This document shows, one piece after another, positions 16,579 to 21,736 of a DNA stretch of 21,736 nt (its first letter is position 1; the number at the start of each line of letters is the position of its first letter). The notes under the pieces are model-generated. The model saw nothing but the letters and a program-made list of their open reading frames with translations, did no database searches and was not told the origin of the DNA. Source of the DNA: Chara braunii (lineage: Eukaryota; Streptophyta; Charophyceae; Charales; Characeae); assembly GCA_003427395.1 (NCBI GenBank), contig BFEA01000022.1, forward strand, positions 329,389 through 351,124, written 5' to 3'. The position numbers were made by a program, and so were the translations under genes.

Positions 16579-16609
16579 AATTGCATACGAAAGGCTTTCG
16601 CATGTGGTT
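16579..16609. repeat. 15-bp hairpin around CGAAAGGCTTTCG
   Basis: Arms 16579-16593 and 16595-16609 are complementary along 15 positions with one A/C mismatch and some G/T pairs. The last bases, CGCATGTGGTTC, recall the 3' strand of group II intron domain V, but the AGC triad and two-base bulge of that domain are absent. Confidence 0.6.
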
Positions 16610-16631
16610 CAGTAGCTCGGCGGGGATACGC

Positions 16632-16665
16632 CCACCTAAGGGATGGTGACAACTCCCTCAGGTGG
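16632..16665. repeat. Hairpin CCACCT-AGGGA / TCCCT-AGGTGG
   Basis: CCACCT/AGGTGG (16632-16637, 16660-16665) and AGGGA/TCCCT (16639-16643, 16654-16658) form an 11-bp helix with one internal mismatch and a 10-nt loop. GGTCCC/GGGACC folds nearby at 16797-16813. The whole 16440-16870 stretch is GC-rich and rich in such foldbacks, without a credible protein. Confidence 0.8.
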
Positions 16666-16869
16666 AGGTAAGCGGTGCCTCGCGTGACTCTGTCCTGTCG
16701 TAGGGGCTCGCAAGAGGTACGGCTGGCGCACTCGGCCGGAGCGGCAAACGCTCTCCGCGACAAGTCCTGCATAATCCTGCGTGACGCGGTCGGGAGGGTC
16801 CCCGTGCGGGACCGATGCGCTCGACACCGCTCCACAGGTTGTCGCCCATTATGAGAAGTTGCTGCAGAA

Positions 16870-17532
16870 AGGAACGCGCCAGATTGAGTGAACTTCTCAC
16901 AGGACTAGCGAAGTACACAGTCGGCCTACTGGGCCTTATTTTCAACACAGTCGGCCGCCCTAAGTGGAGGCAGGCTCGACTGAGGCCTACATGCCATTTT
17001 TGGGGTCACCGCACGCACAACTGGGGAAATTCATGCAGTTGCACATCGCCAGTTGGTTGAGAGCACCCAGGCCCAGGCTGCCTTTCATCATATGTAACTG
17101 AGGCAGGCCCTGGGCCGGATACACAACATGGACCAAACAATGGCTGAGGGCAGTTGGGTGCTGGTAACCACTACAGGGCCTGGGCCTGTTGCCTTTGGAC
17201 GAAGGCTCAGCCTCGTGGGGCCTACCGGAAGCTTCTGGGCCGAGGCCCAGTACTGCATTACCACACACAGCAGCAGGCCACTTCGATATAGGGAAGGGCC
17301 TGCCCACACATTGGGCATTCGGGCACTGGCTGCATGCTGCGCAAGCGCTGCTGCGCTGACGCTAGCCAGCGCTCACGCGCTCACGGGCGAGCTGGAAGGA
17401 GCAGTCAGCCATAACCGAGCTGCGCTACTGTATGCTGGATGGGGCGCATGGTGGTTCTTGGGTGCATGTGGCATCTGTGAGTTGGGGAACGAGGTTGTGA
17501 GTGATATGAGAGACATACCTGGTGCTTGAAGC
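16870..17532. other. No gene recognised; GGCCTG-rich
   Basis: The stretch is rich in GGCCTG/CAGGCC words and has several overlapping frames on both strands (for example plus 17128-17529) that carry no domain. A GATATAGGGA box at about 17286 sits in a context a little like the TATATAGG of the element III LTR. It could be a degraded LTR of another family, but the TGTTACATGC start and the TTCAGGC palindromes are missing, so I do not call it one. Confidence 0.4.
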
Positions 17533-17544
17533 NNACGGCATTGN
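17533..17544. other. Undetermined bases (N) in the assembly
   Basis: N at 17533, 17534 and 17544. Single N also at 3123 and 7645. They mark places where the consensus is uncertain or where contigs were joined. Confidence 0.98.
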
Positions 17545-17847
17545 CCGAGATCTGCTCGTACTTCGGGGAGTTGTTGACGTCATCAGCGGCATTGTAGATA
17601 GGCTAGATAGGATCTTCCATTTGTAGTCTGGGCGCCGAGCGCCAGATAGGATACCGACATTGGTTCTTCGTTGATGATGATGAGACTATTCTAGCATTGT
17701 CGATTATAAGCTTGTGTTGTGCTCTTATTTAGTGGAACTCGTGATGCAATTCTGCTATTGGGTCTAGGTCACGACTATCTGGTCTTATGTGTATGATGCT
17801 GTTTGATTTCTGAAGTTCGCTATCGCTCATTTTCCTTGCAATACTCA
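17545..17847. other. No gene recognised upstream of element III gag
   Basis: This should be the leader of element III if it were complete, but it does not resemble the leader or N-terminal gag of element I. It holds a small hairpin (TCTGGGCGC/GCGCCAGA at about 17626-17645) and no primer binding site. Confidence 0.5.
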
Positions 17848-17870
17848 ACGGAGAGCGAGCTTCGCTCACA

Positions 17871-19192
17871 ATGGCAACGGACTGGTGGGTCGGGGCCGAG
17901 AATGGCAAGATGGAAGAGAGTGGAAACAGGATCGCTCTACTCCTCTCCCATCTCACGGACCTCCTAGCCACGTGCATTGCACAGCAGGAGGACATCCACA
18001 ACCTCGACGACGCGGTTCAGACGCACAATCAGGTGTTTGACCAAGTCAACAGCCGCCTCCAGCAGCTGGAACAAACCGTCGCCGCCCCCGTTGCCAACTC
18101 CTCCAACACCTCCGATCGCCTCGAGGCATTGGAGATTGACGTCAGATCCCTCAAGGATGGCGTGCAGTTACAGCAAACCGCAACGCAACAGTTGGAGTAG
18201 CGGATCTGTATTGCCGCCACCCACTCGAGCTCGGAACTGCGAGAGACAACTCCAAAGTTTGATGGGCAGGAGATGTTCTGCGACTCGACGAAGACGCACC
18301 TGATTTCATGGTTCCACAAGTTCGAGTTCAAGTTGCAGCTCCACGTCAGGGAGCACAAGCACCACTCGTACTTATACTCCCGGTCGGGAGGCGCGTGCCA
18401 AACATGGTTGGACAATCTCTTGTCCAAGTACGGAGTGGTGGCTGCCGACTTGCACACCAAGATCAACTGGGATGATCTAAAGGCGGCGTGGCATAAGCGG
18501 TTCCAAGTAGAGCCGCCGGAGATCAAGGCAATGGACAAGCTGATGACCTTCGAACACGGCATATTGCCGAGTGTTGACTGGATTGCCGAGTACCAACGCT
18601 TGACATCCGTCCCAGACATTCAAATGGGCTTCAAGGTCGTCAAACGCTACTTCATCTCGAGGTCGTGCCCGACGTTGGACTCACCTCGAGGACACCCTGA
18701 AGACAACGGCGGAGCTCTTCGACAAGGTCGCGCAGATTATTGTCATGAACAAGGAGGCCAAGAACCTCCACCGTTCGTCTGCAACAGGCCTGAGCATAGA
18801 TCAACATCGGTCGAAAGTGGTCGTGGTCGCGACGACAACGCCAACCGACCAAATTAGCAGACTCGCAGCCGCCCGGGATGGTGGCCGCCCCGACAAAGGC
18901 CGAGGACGCGACAAGACGAAGACAAACACCGTATCTAGCCCCAAGCCCGACGCAACAGCTCCAGCCCAATGGTCCCACTACGGTCTCTCCGAACAAGCGT
19001 ACAAAGCACGCACGAGATTCCGCTATTGTCTGTGGTGTAACAGCGATCTCCACGACACAATGGGCTGCCAGTCGAAAGGCAAAGGCAAATCGAAAACTGA
19101 GCACTGCCGAGAGTGACTCGACGACACTCTCGACGCCTTCGGAACCGGTTGCTTCGCGGGTGACCGCCGTTCGTTCTGAGGCATATGCCTAA
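17871..19192 (+). pseudogene. gag: Broken gag of element III with CCHC zinc knuckle
   Basis: The frame opens MATDWWVGAENGKMEESGNR, then LLSHLTDLLATCIAQQ and a heptad-like region (VFDQVNSRLQQLEQ) suggesting a coiled coil. It meets TAG at 18198-18200, where element I has Gln. In the same frame follow PKFDGQEMF, ISWFHKFEFKLQLH, WLDNLLSKYGVVAADLH and WHKRFQVEPPEIKAMDKLM. Near 18675-18690 about 11 nt are missing relative to element I, and the frame moves to one carrying TAELFDKVAQIIVMNKEAKN. This ends with the knuckle CLWCNSDLHDTMGC (CX2CX4HX4C) and a Lys-rich tail at 19116. Sequence to 19192 continues in yet another frame. Confidence 0.9.
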
Positions 19193-19279
19193 GTCGATAG
19201 TCCTCCTCTTCTATATTCTTATGCGGACTATGATGTCCGGCTCGTTCCTACGCTGGGTACTCATGCTCAAGGACAAGAC

Positions 19280-20008
19280 GTGTGTGCGGCAACCTCTCCG
19301 TCCGGCAACTTATCGTCTTCAAGTCGTTCTTCACGGGATTCGGCGCGCGAGTTCAACATAGAGGTATTGGACCCGCTCACGTCTGAGGATTTCGCATGGC
19401 TTCCTCTCCTGACCATGGGCCGCTTGCCGGGACCGCAATGCGCAACATTATGCGCTCATCTTCACACTTACTTATCCTTCTATGCACCACCAACTTCGCC
19501 GACGGATGACGAAGCTGCGGTGGGGGACATCCTTGCGTATGTTACCAAGGTGGCCCGCGTGTTTCGCAAGCAGCAGTACGACGACAACAACGCACTGCTC
19601 CTCTATATCCACATCCAAGTTGGGCAAGCGTCCTGCAGCGCTTTGCTGGATAGCGGCGCGTCTCGCAATTTCATGAGCCAAGCCTTTATGCAAAGGGCTG
19701 GCCTTGGCACACAAGTTCGAAGGAAGGCAAACTTGACGGCGATCAAGTTGGAGGACGGAAGGACGCAACAACTTATCGACCGCTACATCGAGGCCATACC
19801 AGTGTATTTCGCACCTGATGCATGCAAACCGGTGACGTTCGACATTTTGGACACGGACTTCGACGTTATTTTGGGAATGCCTTGGCTTGCAAGTGCGGAT
19901 ACACAGTCAACTTCCACCGACGGACTCTTACCGTTCGGGACGCTTTCGGCGCTGAAGTGTCGTGTACTATTCCTCTTCCGCACCCTTCGATCCCATGCCA
20001 AGTGGTGA
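19280..20008 (+). pseudogene. pol: Retropepsin-like protease of element III
   Basis: The aspartic protease motif LLDSGASRNFMSQAF is intact (Asp codon 19649-19651), followed by the NLTAIKLEDGRTQQL region and the family's FDVILGMPWLA at about 19858-19890. The active-site motif, unlike that of element II, has the normal D-S-G. Just after GMPWLA the frame shifts: CGYTVNFHRRTLTVRD continues in the frame of the next segment (from 19822). The start at 19280 is only the first ATG; in an intact element this would be part of a Gag-Pol polyprotein. Confidence 0.85.
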
Positions 20009-20822
20009 CGGCCAAGTCGTTCAGGGCTACTTGCGCTTACGAGCAGCCCGACGAAATAGGCCTATGCTTCTCTTCACCCATGGACTTGTCTTCGGACCCC
20101 CGTGTGGCACGGTTGCTTGACGAGTTCACCGACATCTTCGAGTCACCTACCGGTGTGGTGCAGGATCGGCCAATCTCTCACGAGATCATTCTTGAGGCCA
20201 GTGCCGTGCCGCCAAAAGGTTGCATTTATCGCATGAGCGAGGAGGAGCTTACGGTCCTCCGCGCGCAACTTGACGACTTGTTGGACAAGGGCTGGATCCT
20301 CCCTAGTAGCTCCCCATATGGAGCACCAGTTCTCTTTGTACGGAAGAAGAACAAGGATCTATGATTGTGCATTGACTACCGCAAGCTCAACGCGCAAACC
20401 GTCAAGAATGTGGAGCCTCTTCCTCGGATTGACAATCCCCATGAGCATTGGGTGGCGCAAAATACTTTTCTAAGTTGGATCTGAAATCAGGATACCATCA
20501 TCCGGCTGAACGATCACTATAAATCCGGGTTCAAGATGCGGTAGGGGCATTTTGAGTGGGTGGTCATGCCTTTTGGCCTCACCAACGCCGCGACGACCTT
20601 TCAAGCAGCAATGACCAATGAGTTCCGTGCGATGTTGGACCGGTTCGTGCTAGTCTACTTAGACGACATTCTCGTCTATAGTCGGACATTGGAGGATCAT
20701 CTTGAGCACCTTCGACGAGTGTTGGAGACGCTCCGCCGTGCCAAGTACAAAGCCAACCGCGACAAGTGCGAATTTGTCCGGCAAGAGCTGGAATACTTGG
20801 GCCATTTTGTCACATTGAAGGA
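19895..20822 (+). pseudogene. pol: Reverse transcriptase of element III, broken, 3' part lost
   Basis: Recognisable in order: LLDEFTDIFESPTGV, KGCIYRMSEEELTVLRAQL, GWILPSSSPYGAPVLFVRKKN, then TGA (20362-20364) where Arg would fit, CIDYRKLNAQTVKNVEPLPRID, frameshifts around 20440-20500, NDHYKSGF, TAG where Tyr would fit, HFEWVVMPFGLTNAATTFQA, the catalytic YLDD at 20656-20667, and RRAKYKANRDKCEFV, LEYLGHFVT. The sequence then jumps to the C-terminal end of integrase. The thumb, RNase H and integrase core are absent. Confidence 0.92.
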
Positions 20823-21191
20823 CCTTCCTTCATCATTCAGGTGCCCGCCCACTTGCCCGTCTACCCGGTTTTTCATTGCTCCAAGTTGGCTCTTTACATG
20901 CCAGCGGAACATGACGATATTCCCGGCCGACGATCGCAAGACCCACCCTCTATGGACAGTTTTCAAGAGGTCGGTGACATCATCTCCCAGCGACGCTATG
21001 GCAACAGACCGACCGAATACTTAGTACACTTTGCGTACTGCACCCACAAAGCTGACCGTTGGTTGACCCGTGCGGAACTCCAAGCAACAGCTCCAGATGT
21101 TCTCGCACGCTACGAACGCAAGATGCAACGCAAGCCGGTATCTTCGGCCCCTCGCCCCACCCGCGTCCAGGTTCCACCTTCAGATCGTTAG
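20823..21191 (+). pseudogene. pol: Integrase C-terminal end and chromodomain-like segment of element III
   Basis: The frame 20766-21191 reads FIIQVPAHLPVYPVFHCSKLALYMP, the usual end of gypsy integrase (PVFHxSxL). It is followed by a chromodomain-like block VGDIISQRRYGNRPTEYLVHF, then DRWLTRAELQ, at about 20970-21115, and ends in a basic Pro-rich tail. The block has the chromodomain pattern of an acidic/aromatic start, a Y-L-V-x-F strand and a D-x-W ... L end. Such domains bind modified histones and direct insertion. The stop at 21189-21191 is 28 bp before the polypurine tract, a normal distance. Confidence 0.8.
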
Positions 21192-21219
21192 CTTCGCCCT
21201 CAACCCGGATTGACTTCAT

Positions 21220-21232
21220 AAGGAGGGGGGGG
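21220..21232 (+). other. Polypurine tract of element III
   Basis: AAGGAGGGGGGGG lies directly against the TGTTACATGC start of the LTR. This is where plus-strand DNA synthesis is primed in LTR elements. Confidence 0.95.
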
Positions 21233-21296
21233 TGTTACATGCTGCGCCTGCAACAGGCTGCATGGGCCATTTTCAGGCTCGTGTCGTTTTCAGCCC

Positions 21297-21388
21297 GAAA
21301 GCCTGAAAACAAGGGCCTACATGCCCTGTGTCGTTTCAGCCTGAAAGCCTGAAAACAAGGGCCTACAGTCCCTGTGTCGTTTAAGCCT
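21297..21388 (+). repeat. 46-bp tandem repeat in the element III LTR
   Basis: Two copies (21297-21342, 21343-21388), each starting GAAAGCCTGAAAACAAGGGC and ending with a GTGTCGTTT(C/A)AGCCT-type sequence, with a few differences. The element I LTR has no such duplication, so the U3 region changes by repeat turnover. Confidence 0.88.
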
Positions 21389-21594
21389 AAAACAGGGCCT
21401 TTTCGGGCCTGAGTCTTTTCAGCCTGAAACAGAGGGCCATTTTTAGGCCCTCATGAGTTTGACCTGCCCTGAAACTCAGGCACCTTTTAGCACAGGCCAT
21501 TTTGGGACTGTTTTCAAGACAACCCTTGGTTGAGCTTCAACGCCAGGGTCTGGCACGTTTCGGCATTGGCAGCAGCCTCCTGGATGAGCCAGCA

Positions 21595-21603
21595 CTATAT
21601 AGG
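21595..21603 (+). promoter_or_regulatory. TATA box of the element III LTR
   Basis: CTATATAGG in the LTR, about 360 bp after its start, in the position expected for the U3 promoter. The corresponding site of element I reads TACATAGG. Confidence 0.65.
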
Positions 21604-21736
21604 ACTGGCCCGCCCTGCAGGCTGCAGGTAGTTCCTAGGTACTTCCCAGGCACTTCACGTGCAGTTCAGGAGGCAGGAGGTGGTCTTCAGGATTCGGCAG
21701 CAGCACTCTGGAGGAGCGCTGCAGGAGTAGTAGTAG

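Larger units (their letters stand above)
17848..21736 (+). mobile_element. Element III: truncated Ty3/gypsy copy, same family as element I
   Basis: Similarity to element I begins at about 17850, just ahead of the gag ATG, so the 5' LTR, primer binding site and N-terminal gag extension are missing. The order is gag, protease, RT, then directly the end of integrase with the chromodomain-like segment. RNase H and most of integrase are deleted. A polypurine tract and an LTR starting TGTTACATGC follow, and the LTR runs off the window at 21736. The copy lacks integrase and could move only with help from an intact relative, if at all. Confidence 0.88.
21233..21736 (+). repeat. 3' LTR of element III (first 504 bp)
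   Basis: It begins TGTTACATGCTGCGC, matching the start of the element I LTR (TGTTACATGCAGCGC). It carries GTTTTCAG/CTGAAAAC and related palindromes, GGCCATTTT boxes and CCCTGAAACTCAGG. A promoter-like CTATATAGG is at 21595-21603, downstream of a GTTTCGGCATTGGCA stretch shared with element I. The end of the LTR lies beyond the window. Confidence 0.92.

Noticed and set aside
16414-16671. Overlapping frames in the hairpin-rich segment
   Set aside because: Three frames are open at once in GC-rich structured DNA; none resembles a protein family.
17128-17529. 133-codon plus-strand frame
   Set aside because: Opposed by frames on the other strand, composition follows GGCCTG repeats, no domain.
16870-17530. 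5' LTR of element III
   Set aside because: No TGTTACATGC or GCATGTAACA, no TTCAGGC palindromes and no primer binding site before gag.

Overview
The window looks like nuclear DNA of a streptophyte-type eukaryote, possibly a charophyte alga or an early land plant. The organism is inferred, not proven. The evidence is decayed Ty3/gypsy (chromovirus-like) LTR retrotransposons with a plant-type initiator-Met primer binding site, a U6 snRNA-like sequence, long gene-poor stretches, and scattered N characters from a draft assembly. I see no complete, clearly functional host protein gene.

Layout. (1) 1-3600, minus strand: the 5' part of LTR element I, read from right to left. A complete 1370-bp LTR (2231-3600, ends TGTTACATGC / GCATGTAACA) is followed by a primer binding site (2217-2228), an A-rich leader and a frameshifted gag that leaves the window at base 1. 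(2) 3601-4094: an AT-rich piece bounded by inverted repeats, a candidate miniature DNA transposon (about 3627-4031). (3) 4095-9753, plus strand: element II, a different chromovirus family. It has gag with a CCHC knuckle, protease, RT, RNase H, integrase with an intact D,D35E triad, and a chromodomain-like C-terminus. It carries many stops and frameshifts, and neither LTR could be found. (4) 9754-14280: no recognised gene apart from a U6 snRNA-like sequence (10546-10634) and a doubtful minus-strand reading frame (11403-12146). (5) 14280-16870: no protein gene, but strong nucleic-acid structure. Five spaced stem-loops share one inner hairpin and have different, fully complementary outer arms (14808-15196). 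They are followed by two diverged copies of a block with collinear motifs and helices (about 15381-15708 and 16001-16320), then more hairpins. (6) 16870-17847: unassigned. (7) 17848-21736, plus strand: element III, same family as element I. It has gag with a CCHC knuckle, protease, RT, then an internal deletion of RNase H and most of integrase, a chromodomain-like end, a polypurine tract and the first 504 bp of the 3' LTR.

In an intact element the encoded Gag and Pol would form a cytoplasmic particle, reverse transcribe from the tRNA primer and integrate, with the chromodomain steering to chromatin. None of the three copies can do this alone. Several nonsense codons in elements II and III fit a C-to-T change at CAG or CGA, as expected from deamination of methylated cytosine. 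The parts least explained by known families are the stem-loop series and the paired structured blocks in region 5.
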